Shown here piece after piece: positions 9,355 to 17,990 of a stretch of DNA of 35,629 bases. Numbering within the stretch: position 1 is the stretch's first letter; each line of letters starts with the position of its first letter. The stretch is from a virus. The notes under the pieces are model-generated. The model worked only from the letters and a program-made list of their open reading frames with translations, had not been told where the DNA came from and made no database searches. The stretch covers positions 1-35,629 of IMG/VR virus record IMGVR_UViG_3300044949_001473; one strand, written 5' to 3'. A program made the position numbers and the translations under genes.

Positions 9355-11796
9355 TTATGGTGTTCCACCATCAATAATAAAGTTTAGTAAATATGTTGTA
9401 GATGATAATCCACTAATAGAAGTAGTACCAATAATATCTATACTATTACTTAAATATGATACATTAACATTGCCACTAGCATTTTTTAATATTAATGTAT
9501 CGGTATTAGCATTAAACTTTAATCCACTATCTATAAATGGCCTATAATTACCGGTGGATGCTCCACTAATCATTACTAACGATGCTTCAGTCTCAGTTCT
9601 ACTATTAGAATATATATTTAAGTTAAATGCACTAACACCAGTAACACTACTACCGTTGCCAATAAATCCTGTTGCAGTTATATTCCTTGCAGTAAAATCG
9701 CCATTACTATCTCTTAAAACTATAGCATTACCAGTATTGCTACTACTTACAGCATATCCGTTATTGAGTGTTATTCCATCTGTTCCGCTCCATGTCGGAA
9801 TATAACCAGATGTTCTACCACCATAGGCGATCATTTGAGAATTATTAGTTACATTATTCAAACTAAGATCAGACTTAAAGTCAGACAAGCTTCTGGCTGC
9901 TATTGTTTGAACACTGCTAGACGGATTAGTTCCTGTAAATACTGGTATGCTTGTTGCTGTTGTTCCTGTGGCTGGAACTTTATATCTGATAGTCTTATTG
10001 AAATCAAATGTTCCAGCAGCAACACTACTATCAAAAACAAGATTATTATTAAGTCCCTGCCAACTAATTGTGGCAGTATCTGAGCCGTCTTGGAAAGTAA
10101 GAGTACCTGTTCCGTTGGATGCAGTGGCAATATTTACATTGGTTGTTGATCCATTATTAAATGTTTTTGTACCACTAACTGTTTGAGTACCAGTAATCAT
10201 AACAACAACAGATGTGTCAACAGCAACAGTATCTTGTCCAACACTGATACCATATCCTGCGCCGATATTTAAAGTAGGATTACCACTCAAAGAAAGAGCA
10301 CTATTGCCATCTAAACCGCTGCCAGGAAATACTGTCCTATCAGAAGCAAGCTTATTGTTTAATTGGGTTTGAATATTACTACTAACACCGCTCAAGTAAC
10401 TTAATTCTGTTAATGTTGGCGAGCCAGTCGAAACAATTTGCTTATTTCCATCAAATATTGCTATGGTACTAGCAGTAGCTCCAGTTACATATATATTGCT
10501 TCCGCTGATAGCTCCCGTAGTAACTAATGAACCAGCCTTGATTCGACCCAAGGTTCCTGCACCATAATCATTACCACTGATAGATCCTGTGGTGGAACTT
10601 AAAAATGCAAATTCACTATTGTTGTAATCCCAACCCATGAATCCTGTTGCAACTGCTGCTCCTCCCCAATACCTCAATAGCAAACCTCTGTCAAATGTGT
10701 CAGAACCAGTTATTGTTCCTGTTCCACCAAGCACTATAACAGGATCCTCAACAGATATACTAGATACATTAGCAGTAATAGTATCTCCTTGAACAACAAG
10801 ATTACCTCCAATATTAACATCTCCAGTAGTTGTTAAACTAGTAATATTAGTTAATACTGGATTTAATCCAACACTTATATTTCCATTTATGCCATTTCCA
10901 TTACCAATCCATATATTATTACCACTATTTGTTATTTCTCTATTACTAAATGCGCTGTCTCCAGTTCTAACCAATATCCCCGTACCTGTGTAATTATGGA
11001 AAGCTAGTGCTTGTCCGCTTAATGCTAAACTTACAGTATTAGCGTCATATATTAATTGTAATCCTGTACTAGCAACTAATTCAGTATCAACACAAGTTGC
11101 AACGTCATCACAAAATCCTGTTAAATCTGTAATATCGGACCATTGGTGAGTATGTCCCTCTAAACTAACTCCTGTAGCATTTATTCCTCCGTCGCCTGTT
11201 GGACCAACTTTTGGAACATTATCAAAGTATACATCTCCTTGAAATCTAGTCGGATTTCCAGAGTAAGAGATTGGTCCCGAAGCAAGAATTTCTGCGGCCA
11301 AGAGGATATCTATACCTCCGCCTACTGTTAATGTTCCACTAATACCAAGATCATTAAAATTACTAGTTATACCTGTTCCTGTTGCCTGAATTGATCCAAC
11401 ACTAATATTTTCGGACAATCCAATGGTATATCCGCTACCAGATGGTGCTGTTGTTCCATTGCCAACAACCTGATACTGAGCTAAGGTTATATTATTTCCT
11501 GTGGCTAATGGACTATGTAATATATATCTATTGTTAGTTTCATCAAATTGTGTGGCCATACCACTTCCTGGCAATATGGATGATCCACCAGCATATGGCA
11601 GATTTCCCCATGTTGCAAGAGATCCTGAAACATATTTACCTATCTTAAAACGACCAGTATCAATTTCATAACCAATTTCACCCTCAGCAAGTTGAGTATT
11701 AGAGGCCCATTTTGCAGTTAATGGGGTGCTTCCTATGATTGCTCCAGAATATGTTGACGAATAACCTCTTCTTACTTGAATTCTTGTTGCTGACAT
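9355..11796 (-). CDS. Second long tail fibre with Mtd-type N-terminus
   Basis: An 813-aa fibre. Residues 1-70 ('TRIQVRRGYSSTYSG', 'LAEGEIGYEIDTGRFKIGKY', 'TWGNLPYAGG') are the same type of virion-docking domain as in the 1271-aa fibre. The rest is Ser/Thr/Gly/Asn-rich beta shaft without the GIGTTSP unit. It shares 'TELSYLSGVSSNIQTQLNNK' and 'ASTIAIFDGNKQIVS' with the longer fibre, suggesting duplication or recombination. 'DPVIVLGGTGTITGSDTFDR' plus 'LLLRYWGG', near the middle, is another motif known from phage fibres. It is followed after a 68-base gap by the longer fibre gene and may form a hetero-oligomer or an alternative fibre with it. Confidence 0.85.
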   Translation of the reverse strand: MSATRIQVRRGYSSTYSGAIIGSTPLTAKWASNTQLAEGEIGYEIDTGRFKIGKYVSGSLATWGNLPYAGGSSILPGSGMATQFDETNNRYILHSPLATGNNITLAQYQVVGNGTTAPSGSGYTIGLSENISVGSIQATGTGITSNFNDLGISGTLTVGGGIDILLAAEILASGPISYSGNPTRFQGDVYFDNVPKVGPTGDGGINATGVSLEGHTHQWSDITDLTGFCDDVATCVDTELVASTGLQLIYDANTVSLALSGQALAFHNYTGTGILVRTGDSAFSNREITNSGNNIWIGNGNGINGNISVGLNPVLTNITSLTTTGDVNIGGNLVVQGDTITANVSSISVEDPVIVLGGTGTITGSDTFDRGLLLRYWGGAAVATGFMGWDYNNSEFAFLSSTTGSISGNDYGAGTLGRIKAGSLVTTGAISGSNIYVTGATASTIAIFDGNKQIVSTGSPTLTELSYLSGVSSNIQTQLNNKLASDRTVFPGSGLDGNSALSLSGNPTLNIGAGYGISVGQDTVAVDTSVVVMITGTQTVSGTKTFNNGSTTNVNIATASNGTGTLTFQDGSDTATISWQGLNNNLVFDSSVAAGTFDFNKTIRYKVPATGTTATSIPVFTGTNPSSSVQTIAARSLSDFKSDLSLNNVTNNSQMIAYGGRTSGYIPTWSGTDGITLNNGYAVSSSNTGNAIVLRDSNGDFTARNITATGFIGNGSSVTGVSAFNLNIYSNSRTETEASLVMISGASTGNYRPFIDSGLKFNANTDTLILKNASGNVNVSYLSNSIDIIGTTSISGLSSTTYLLNFIIDGGTP

Positions 11797-11810
11797 AGTT
11801 TATCTCTCTT

Positions 11811-12173
11811 TTATTGGTATAGTGTGTCTGGTCGGCCACAATCAAATTTATACTGATTTAAATATCCACTTAATCCAATATTATTATTACCCCAAAGTAG
11901 ATCGTCAACATGAACTGTTGCATTGTCTGTTAAAAATTGTTGTATATAATCATCAAGATCATCAATACGCGATACATGCAAATTGCCACTAATTTTACTC
12001 ATTGGTATATTATCTGGCAAATCACTCCAAAGTATTTTTTCTGTATTAACAATTTCTATATTAAAGCTTTCTGATCGCTCTATTTCAATATTATTTACAT
12101 TCTCAATAAAACTGGTACTAACATCTAAATAATGTATTGTGGGTTCTAATATTTCCAATATAAAATCACTCAT
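11811..12173 (-). CDS. Small fibre-associated protein (120 aa)
   Basis: The ATG at 12173 overlaps the stop of the upstream gene (ATGA), so I prefer it to the in-frame start three codons upstream. The protein (MSDFILEILEPTIHYLDVST) is acidic and beta-rich; 'DLPDNIPMSKISGNL' and the C-terminal 'LLWGNNNIGLSGYLNQYKFD' recall short proteins that accompany fibre genes in aquatic phages. It has no signal or transmembrane segment. It is probably a connector or accessory to the fibre encoded immediately downstream. The function is inferred from position only. Confidence 0.65.
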   Translation of the reverse strand: MSDFILEILEPTIHYLDVSTSFIENVNNIEIERSESFNIEIVNTEKILWSDLPDNIPMSKISGNLHVSRIDDLDDYIQQFLTDNATVHVDDLLWGNNNIGLSGYLNQYKFDCGRPDTLYQ

Positions 12174-12592
12174 GTAGCACACTCCAAATTTGATCCTGAT
12201 TGACTATATCTCTTAACAATATTAATGGTTCCAAATAATATTCTAATAGTATATTTACCACCCTCATTTATGGTTCCATCTCCATAAAAAGGTTCATTAG
12301 ATTGTAATTCAAGATCATATTTTGCTGTACTAAAATTAAACTGGTTTGTTGTATGAGAAGGTAACATAAATGTTAATTTACCTTCTTCATCATTAATAAT
12401 AAACTTATATACACCCTGATTAGCTACATTATCTGAACTAAAAACTTGCAATAGTCCAGTATTAGTTTTCCATGTTATTCTAGCACAATAATTGGTCAAA
12501 TCTACAGGAATACCGGCTGAATCTTTATAAATAATACTCAGTTTAAAAGACGATCCTTGCTCTATAGCAAAATCATATTTGCTTGCTGCCAT
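12170..12592 (-). CDS. BppU-like N-terminal-domain protein (140 aa)
   Basis: It starts MAASKYDFAIEQGSSFKLSI and continues 'YKDSAGIPVDLTNYCARITW', the pattern of a widespread phage accessory domain (E-Q-G-x-x-F … G-x-P-x-D-L-T) related to the upper-baseplate/BppU N-terminal fold. The same domain forms the first 115 residues of the truncated protein at 1-1027, so the two are paralogues. It is the first gene after the capsid terminator, with a candidate late promoter 32 bases before its ATG, and overlaps the next gene by 4 bases. It probably anchors fibres to the virion; the baseplate role is inferred. Confidence 0.65.
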   Translation of the reverse strand: MAASKYDFAIEQGSSFKLSIIYKDSAGIPVDLTNYCARITWKTNTGLLQVFSSDNVANQGVYKFIINDEEGKLTFMLPSHTTNQFNFSTAKYDLELQSNEPFYGDGTINEGGKYTIRILFGTINIVKRYSQSGSNLECAT

Positions 12593-12623
12593 AATAATAG
12601 CGCCTTTATGTTGTAAGATACAA

Positions 12624-12635
12624 TATTAAATACAC
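12624..12635 (-). promoter_or_regulatory. Candidate phage late promoter motif
   Basis: The minus strand reads GTGTATTTAATA, matching the GTGTATATTATA motif of two other gaps at 10 of 12 bases. It lies just past the capsid-gene terminator and 32 bases before the ATG at 12592, a sensible place to restart transcription for the fibre genes. Confidence 0.45.
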
Positions 12636-12637
12636 CT

Positions 12638-12669
12638 AAAAAAAAAGGCCAGCCGTTTGGCTAGCCTTT
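12638..12669 (-). terminator. Intrinsic terminator after the major capsid gene
   Basis: On the minus strand AAAGGCTAGCC, loop AAAC, GGCTGGCCTTT form an 11-bp stem with a single G-U pair, followed by an unbroken run of nine T counting the last stem bases. It lies 28 bases past the capsid stop codon. It should end the head-gene transcript or reduce read-through into the fibre genes. Confidence 0.9.
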
Positions 12670-12696
12670 AATTTTCAGATGTAATTGATTATCTGA

Positions 12697-13707
12697 TCAT
12701 AGAGATCCGAGGATTACTCTGCGGTTATCAAGAACAGCGAAGCCCTGTTCTGCCCATCCGTAGAAGCCAGCTCTCTTTTGACGATGTAGTGTTTCGTCTT
12801 CGAAGATCTGAACTTGCTCACGAACTGGCATAATGAAACTGTCTCTCTTGCGTAAATCAAGACCAACAACAATTTCACTGTCGCCGGATGGAAGTGTGGC
12901 TTGTAGAACATTGCTATAGAATAGCTGATATTCTTGTCCAACTCCCAACTCGTCTCTATCGTGAAGATTAACACCGAAAACTCTGTTAAGAGTTCCGTCA
13001 GCGGCTGTATAGATTTCACGACGAGTAAATTCGTCGATCTGATCGATACCCCAGTTACGGATATCTTCCATAGCTTCTGGTGAAACATAAAGGTCGGTTA
13101 GAATGCCACGATTGGTACTAGCACTGTTACCGCCACCGTTTCTACGCATAACGGTCTTCATCAAGCTTACTAATCTCTTAGTAAATTGATTTGAAGAAGC
13201 ATCGCTATCGTATACAACAATATTGCGGTCAACACCAGCAGCAAGAAGTGTGTGCCAACCGTCATCGTTCATTTTCTTGACGAATGAACCCTCAAGAACT
13301 TCCATAGCACGACCAACAACATCCCAACGAGCATCACGAGCATATTTCAATAGATAGTCTATTGAAGATCCTATGTCATAGGTTGGAACCATGACATAAT
13401 CACTCTCGACATGCTTTTCTGGAATATAGCCGTGATTTGGAATCGTATAGGCTACGAAGTCTTTTTCTGTTCCAGGAGCTAGGAAGTCTAGTGGAAATTC
13501 AGGAGTAGCACCTTGCTGAAGCTGAATTGGCTCGAAGATGCCGTCTAGAATATCACCACTAAGAAGACCTTTTCTCAATGGAAGCTCTAGTGCTTTTGCA
13601 AATTCTGCATTGGCAGCAAGAGCAACTTCTCTGTTTTGCGAGCCAGAACGAACAAGAAGTTCTGTTAATTCTGGCGAAGGCTGAAATCTTTCTGTTTTAG
13701 CTGACAT
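12697..13707 (-). CDS. Major capsid protein
   Basis: A 336-aa protein following the decoration-like gene, with a strong AGGGAG ribosome binding site. The N-terminus is helical (MSAKTERFQPSPELTELLVR, 'NREVALAANAEFAKALELPL'); the core contains 'VEHD-like' glycine turns, 'VLEGSFVKKMNDDGWHTLLA', 'LYVSPEAMEDIRNWG' and a basic C-terminal part ending 'NRRVILGSL'. The position (portal, protease/scaffold, small capsid gene, then this), the length and the terminator immediately downstream fit a HK97-fold major capsid protein. Codon use is less AT-rich than its neighbours, as expected for the most highly expressed gene. The N-terminal ~60 residues could be a delta domain removed by the protease, but no cleavage site can be read with confidence. 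Confidence 0.8.
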   Translation of the reverse strand: MSAKTERFQPSPELTELLVRSGSQNREVALAANAEFAKALELPLRKGLLSGDILDGIFEPIQLQQGATPEFPLDFLAPGTEKDFVAYTIPNHGYIPEKHVESDYVMVPTYDIGSSIDYLLKYARDARWDVVGRAMEVLEGSFVKKMNDDGWHTLLAAGVDRNIVVYDSDASSNQFTKRLVSLMKTVMRRNGGGNSASTNRGILTDLYVSPEAMEDIRNWGIDQIDEFTRREIYTAADGTLNRVFGVNLHDRDELGVGQEYQLFYSNVLQATLPSGDSEIVVGLDLRKRDSFIMPVREQVQIFEDETLHRQKRAGFYGWAEQGFAVLDNRRVILGSL

Positions 13708-13721
13708 TTTTTTCTCCCTTA

Positions 13722-14180
13722 TCAGGTGATATTGATATCTACTTTGACATAACCGTCAGAATCTTTGCCGCCAAGGAATCGACCAACTTTGGTGCTATCT
13801 GTACTAACAGTTGTAAACTTACCGTTTGCATCATAATAAGCATCAGCACCGGCTGTTGGGGATACTCCTGTGGCAACTACGTTAGTAGTAACTTGACCCT
13901 GACGTAGTAGAGTAACCTTGCCACCGACCTGCATTTCATCACGGTACCAATTAATGTGCTGTCTTGTTAGATCAAGATTAACAACATCATTTAATAGAAC
14001 ACCAGCTGGTGTTGTTCCAGCTAGAACTCCGGTTGGATAACTCACAACAGCATTAGCATCATCCATTGAAACACCAGATCCACTGGTTAGATGAACGACT
14101 ACGCCGCCTCTTTCAGCAACTGTGTTCATGAAGTATGAAATGTCTGTGTAAGCTTCGATACGATCTGGTTTAAGAGCCAT
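13722..14180 (-). CDS. Putative capsid decoration/stabilising protein
   Basis: A 152-aa Gly/Val/Thr-rich beta protein (MALKPDRIEAYTDISYFMNT) with an AAGGGAG site before its ATG and only 14 bases to the capsid gene. The final segment 'VGRFLGGKDSDGYVKVDINI' resembles the C-terminal strand of DUF2190/decoration-type proteins, and 'VVVHLTSGSGVSMDDANAVV' fits a beta-tulip-like start. Between protease/scaffold and major capsid is the usual place for lambda gpD-like or similar cement proteins. The assignment rests mainly on context and size. Confidence 0.6.
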   Translation of the reverse strand: MALKPDRIEAYTDISYFMNTVAERGGVVVHLTSGSGVSMDDANAVVSYPTGVLAGTTPAGVLLNDVVNLDLTRQHINWYRDEMQVGGKVTLLRQGQVTTNVVATGVSPTAGADAYYDANGKFTTVSTDSTKVGRFLGGKDSDGYVKVDINIT

Positions 14181-14194
14181 TTTATTCTCCCTTA

Positions 14195-14878
14195 TTAGAG
14201 TTTTTTACCTAATCTGCTTGAAACAAATTCGACTAATGCTGCTCTGGTGGCTTCTACAGTATTGTCTGCTTCTCCACCAACTCCAAGATTAACTTGTTCT
14301 TCAACTTCAACATTTTCTAAAGCTGCTTCTGTAACAACTGGTTGAGAAACTTCTTCTGATTTAGTCATTTTTGCTTCTTCTTCTTTTTTCTTCTTCGTCT
14401 TCATAACCATAGCTAATGACGTAATAGCATCAAAAGTTTCATCATCCAAAGATTCAAATTTATCTACTGTAGCTTGAGCTTCTTCTGAATCTAAGCCAGT
14501 TTCGAGAAGAGCGGCCATTCTTTTCATCTTCTTTTCTTTCTTCATCATCTCTTCTTCTTTGCCTTTGTATGCGGCAATAACTTCTAAAGCAGCATCAAGC
14601 TCAGATTGTGCTTTCTTGTATTCTTCCATTTTTTTCTTCATTGCTTCATCGGCAGTTTTAGCAGCTAATTCTTTTTCTGAGTTTAAAACTTCTAGAGCTG
14701 CTGTAATTTCGGCTATCTTGGCTTCATGATTCTTAATGGTTTCATTATTGGCCTTGATAACTTCTTCTAGTGATGAGATGGTCTCGGATGCCGATTGGGC
14801 TGTTTTGATTTCCATAGCTTCGATCTTGCTTTTGATTTCGGCTACGTCTTTAATCATTGGGTCTAGATCTAAACTCAT
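14195..14878 (-). CDS. Nested scaffold protein from an internal start (candidate)
   Basis: In frame with the protease gene, codon 280 is an ATG (14876-14878) preceded by GGAGA at 14887-14891 with an 8-base spacer, as good as the sites of the surrounding head genes. Translation from here would give a 227-aa protein, MSLDLDPMIKDVAEIKSKIE onwards, made almost only of the coiled-coil scaffold part. Nested protease/scaffold genes are established for lambda (C/Nu3) and relatives; the use of this start is an inference. Confidence 0.55.
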   Translation of the reverse strand: MSLDLDPMIKDVAEIKSKIEAMEIKTAQSASETISSLEEVIKANNETIKNHEAKIAEITAALEVLNSEKELAAKTADEAMKKKMEEYKKAQSELDAALEVIAAYKGKEEEMMKKEKKMKRMAALLETGLDSEEAQATVDKFESLDDETFDAITSLAMVMKTKKKKEEEAKMTKSEEVSQPVVTEAALENVEVEEQVNLGVGGEADNTVEATRAALVEFVSSRLGKKL

Positions 14879-15715
14879 AATATTGTTCTCCATGCTATTG
14901 GTTAACTGTTTATCAGATACACCTGATATTGAAAAATCTTCATTTTTTTCGAGCAAAATATTTTGAACTTGTGCAGAAGATGGTTTTTGAGTAAAAATAA
15001 TACTGTCTGGATTTGCTGGTTTATTAACAAACCCCTTACCAGAAAAAGTAATATTTCTTAATACTCTTCCAATTTTATAGTCTTGGTGTTCGCCTAATCC
15101 GCCATACGCTCTTAGGTATTTTGTTAGATATGCTGTATCATTATTTCTAGCTAATATTTTATATTCGCCAGTATCTTTATTTTGTAATCCATAATCGAAA
15201 CCCTTAAATAGGCATTCCATACTAACATATTTTTGACCATTTTCTATTTCAGCAATTAATCTTTCTGATCTTTCTTTTAGTTCTGGATTAGAAAAAGCTT
15301 TATAGATAACAGATCCAGTTAATATATGATATTTATTTGGTAAATTCTCTAGTGGAGTATTTTCATCAATTAAAATACCATCCTCTGTGATTGGATAGTT
15401 TGATACTATATGGCCAATTATTAAACTTTCATCGTGTTCAAGATTTGTTGGTTTATCTTCTGGCGTATTTTTAGCTAGCCAAATTTCTGCTTTATCAAAA
15501 ATATCATCATTTTTATTCCAGCTTGAAGTTACTAAAATAGATTGTACATAGTATAAATCTTGATCATCTAACGAAGCAATACTTTTGATATGCTTCATTG
15601 TATTTGTTAGATTATTATCGGAACAAGGCTGTGCTAAAGCAGCATAAGAGATTGATGCAGAAGTTCTTATCTGGCCTTCTAATCCGTCATCATATTCTTG
15701 CTGAAATATTTGCAT
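14195..15715 (-). CDS. Prohead protease-scaffold fusion
   Basis: A 506-aa protein with two parts. Residues 1-240 look like a prohead maturation protease: 'SWNKNDDIFDKAEIWLAKNT', 'KPTNLEHDESLIIGHI' with candidate catalytic His94, and 'KYVSMECLFKG' with candidate nucleophile Ser165, the His-then-Ser order of herpesvirus/HK97-type proteases. Residues about 285-465 are Lys/Glu/Ala-rich, a long predicted coiled coil ('EVLNSEKELAAKTADEAMKK', 'KKEKKMKRMAALLE') typical of scaffold. The end 'FVSSRLGKKL' may be the capsid-binding tail. A strong internal start within the gene (14878) could make the scaffold alone. GGGAG precedes the full-length ATG; the portal gene ends 11 bases upstream. The protein probably assembles the procapsid and then digests the scaffold. 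Confidence 0.8.
   Translation of the reverse strand: MQIFQQEYDDGLEGQIRTSASISYAALAQPCSDNNLTNTMKHIKSIASLDDQDLYYVQSILVTSSWNKNDDIFDKAEIWLAKNTPEDKPTNLEHDESLIIGHIVSNYPITEDGILIDENTPLENLPNKYHILTGSVIYKAFSNPELKERSERLIAEIENGQKYVSMECLFKGFDYGLQNKDTGEYKILARNNDTAYLTKYLRAYGGLGEHQDYKIGRVLRNITFSGKGFVNKPANPDSIIFTQKPSSAQVQNILLEKNEDFSISGVSDKQLTNSMENNIMSLDLDPMIKDVAEIKSKIEAMEIKTAQSASETISSLEEVIKANNETIKNHEAKIAEITAALEVLNSEKELAAKTADEAMKKKMEEYKKAQSELDAALEVIAAYKGKEEEMMKKEKKMKRMAALLETGLDSEEAQATVDKFESLDDETFDAITSLAMVMKTKKKKEEEAKMTKSEEVSQPVVTEAALENVEVEEQVNLGVGGEADNTVEATRAALVEFVSSRLGKKL
14887..14891 (-). promoter_or_regulatory. Internal ribosome binding site for nested scaffold
   Basis: The minus strand reads GGAGA followed by eight bases and ATG, inside the protease-scaffold frame. 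The sequence and spacing match the sites before the capsid and portal-region genes, which makes internal initiation plausible. Confidence 0.55.
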
Positions 15716-15726
15716 ATATTAACTCC

Positions 15727-17934
15727 CTAGGTAATATTACTGTACACCATACAATAATAAGATATTTTGGCCTGTTTCTGCTGGTCATTAGACAACGGTT
15801 CTTGTTGGTGTGCCGCAACCTGTTTAATCCAATTTTGGTAGTTATTATAAACTAATAAATTTTCTTGCAAATCTATATCTTGTATATATTCATTTAAATT
15901 ATCTTTACTAATAGATGAATTAGGCTTCATAGACAAAAATAATTTAGTTTTAAGTTTTTCTATCTCTTTAGTTTCTTCTGCAGAAAGGCTTCTGAGATCT
16001 TTCTTGCCATAAAAGTCTAATAGCACTGGATTCATAATTTGATTAATCTGATCTTGTGCTTTTATTGCCCAAATCATAACGGATGCACCAGTTTGTGGTG
16101 AAAATGTTTTGGTCTTTCTTGTTGTCTGATCTTTGGAGTTTTTTGGGCGACCTTGTTGTGGCTGTCCAGATAACGATTCTGGCGAATCGTTTGCCAACTT
16201 AGTTGGCTTTGAAGTCAGTCCAGGAATCTGAGGAGTTTTAAGTTCTATTGCGTTTTTTTCTCCGTTTTTCTTTTTTTCTAATTCTAATCCTATTTGACTA
16301 GGAGACACTATTCCGGTTTGTAAAGCAATTTTTCTTAATGAGTTTTCAAATTGAGGATCAAACCACGGGCCTGATTTTTGAACCATACGATTACTATCTC
16401 TTTCTCTACTTTCTCTATTAAGTCTTGTCTTTTCTATGTCTGGATCAAAACCAAATCTGGTTTGTAATAACTCATCGCTTATTAGATTTCTATCTGCTAA
16501 TTGTACTAATAGAGCTTTTTCTGTATCTTCATTACTAAGATCCATTCTATCAAATTCTATTCTGGCTGGATACTTAAATCCCATTGCTTTTTGAACTAAT
16601 GCTATTTCTTGTTCCCAAAATTCAACAAGAACATCTCGTCCGTATTGTAGTCTTTGCGTTAGTGTTTTAAGACTGATAAAATTATTGGTAGTTCCAGCCG
16701 CACCAAAAGTACCAGTAAGAGTTGGAGGAATACCAAGACCAGCATAAACGGCATTTAAGTGAGGAACATATTTACCTTCGCCAAGAAAATTATGAACGTT
16801 TGTATTACTCTCAATTAATTCTATATCTGGTCCCCAGATCAAATCCATTGTTCCTCCGCCAACATTATTACCTAAAATACTAGCTAGTTTTGATGTTGCG
16901 GCTTTTGTTGGAGCAATTTTATGTTCTAAATTACCAAGTTTAAATATTCTAATATTACTAATCGCCCCATCTAGTGCTGCCATATCAGCTAATTTTAGCT
17001 TTTCTATTACAGCAATATCGTCCATGATAGCATAAATCATTGGATAGGACCAGCTCTGCCAATCGTCTTTTTTGTAATGAAAAACTAATGTTTTATCTGG
17101 GTCTAAAGGATAACCTTTTTTAATCTTAGCTGCCTCAATAATTTGTTGTGGTAAATTTGATACAACTCTTTTTTCTGCTTCTGTTTTGGGATTATTAATA
17201 ATCTTTCTTAAAGAAGGTGGAACTTGTAATTCATATGTTTTATTCGTTACAAAAGAAGACAATGCTCCTGCTGTAACATCAACGAATACAGGATCTATGA
17301 AAGTATATTTCCAAGGTATTTCTTTTTTCTCGATGTTTATTTCATCGATATCAGAAATTACCATATCTGGTGATCCTAGACTTTTGTATAATTTATCTGT
17401 TACTTTTAAGCTAATTTTTGCTGTTCTTCTATCAATAACAATATTTCCGCTTTTGTATAGATTATTTAAAAATCTTTCGCTTCTATCCTTTCCGTTAATT
17501 TTTTTGAACCATCTTCTATAAAATCTTTCTATTCTTTTATTTCTATGTACTAGTCGTATACCCTGACTAGCAAAATCGCCCATAAGATCTATAACATTTT
17601 TGACAAGACCTACTCTCTGATAAATCTCTTCGGCTTTTTTAAGTATTAATTTAGTACGTAATGGAGGAGCTTCTTCTGGTCTAAAATTATAGTAATCTTG
17701 TTTGGTTAGTCCTGGTCGGCTTCCGGTTGGACCATCAAGATTAGAAAAGTCCATACGATATCTACCAAACGAAGCCGTAGACTTATCTACAAGAGTAAAT
17801 TCATCTAATGACGCTCCGGAATTTTTAAGAGCTTCTCTTTTGCTCTCCAGATCGTCTCCCCATGTTATATAGGCTTCTTGTGGGATAATTGATGAGTTTT
17901 TGATAATATCGTCTTTTGTTTTTCTTTTAGCCAT
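15727..17934 (-). CDS. Portal protein
   Basis: A 735-aa protein directly downstream of the large terminase and upstream of the protease/scaffold, the standard place for portal. Motifs of the SPP1/HK97 portal type are visible: 'EIYQRVGLVKNVIDLMGDFA' in the N-terminal wing, 'FIDPVFVDVTAG', 'VFHYKKDDWQSWSYPMIYAI' before the stem, and 'LNAVYAGLGIPPTLTGTFGA' with 'NNFISLKTLTQRLQYGRDVL' in the clip/crown region. The C-terminal 200 residues are basic and low-complexity ('GQPQQGRPKNSKDQTTRKTK') and then helical. The dodecamer would form the DNA entry ring and nucleate the procapsid. The length is above the usual 450-600 aa because of this tail. A candidate late promoter lies 44 bases before its ATG. 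Confidence 0.88.
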   Translation of the reverse strand: MAKRKTKDDIIKNSSIIPQEAYITWGDDLESKREALKNSGASLDEFTLVDKSTASFGRYRMDFSNLDGPTGSRPGLTKQDYYNFRPEEAPPLRTKLILKKAEEIYQRVGLVKNVIDLMGDFASQGIRLVHRNKRIERFYRRWFKKINGKDRSERFLNNLYKSGNIVIDRRTAKISLKVTDKLYKSLGSPDMVISDIDEINIEKKEIPWKYTFIDPVFVDVTAGALSSFVTNKTYELQVPPSLRKIINNPKTEAEKRVVSNLPQQIIEAAKIKKGYPLDPDKTLVFHYKKDDWQSWSYPMIYAIMDDIAVIEKLKLADMAALDGAISNIRIFKLGNLEHKIAPTKAATSKLASILGNNVGGGTMDLIWGPDIELIESNTNVHNFLGEGKYVPHLNAVYAGLGIPPTLTGTFGAAGTTNNFISLKTLTQRLQYGRDVLVEFWEQEIALVQKAMGFKYPARIEFDRMDLSNEDTEKALLVQLADRNLISDELLQTRFGFDPDIEKTRLNRESRERDSNRMVQKSGPWFDPQFENSLRKIALQTGIVSPSQIGLELEKKKNGEKNAIELKTPQIPGLTSKPTKLANDSPESLSGQPQQGRPKNSKDQTTRKTKTFSPQTGASVMIWAIKAQDQINQIMNPVLLDFYGKKDLRSLSAEETKEIEKLKTKLFLSMKPNSSISKDNLNEYIQDIDLQENLLVYNNYQNWIKQVAAHQQEPLSNDQQKQAKISYYCMVYSNIT

Positions 17935-17977
17935 ATTTATAATTATATCTTAATAGAATTGTGATTTGATTACATTA

Positions 17978-17989
17978 TATAATATACAC
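17978..17989 (-). promoter_or_regulatory. Candidate phage late promoter motif
   Basis: The minus strand reads GTGTATATTATA, the same 12 bases as at 1583-1594. It occupies the 56-base gap between the terminase stop (17991) and the portal ATG (17934), so it could start the portal-protease-capsid transcript independently of the upstream operon. Confidence 0.55.
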
Positions 17990-17990
17990 T

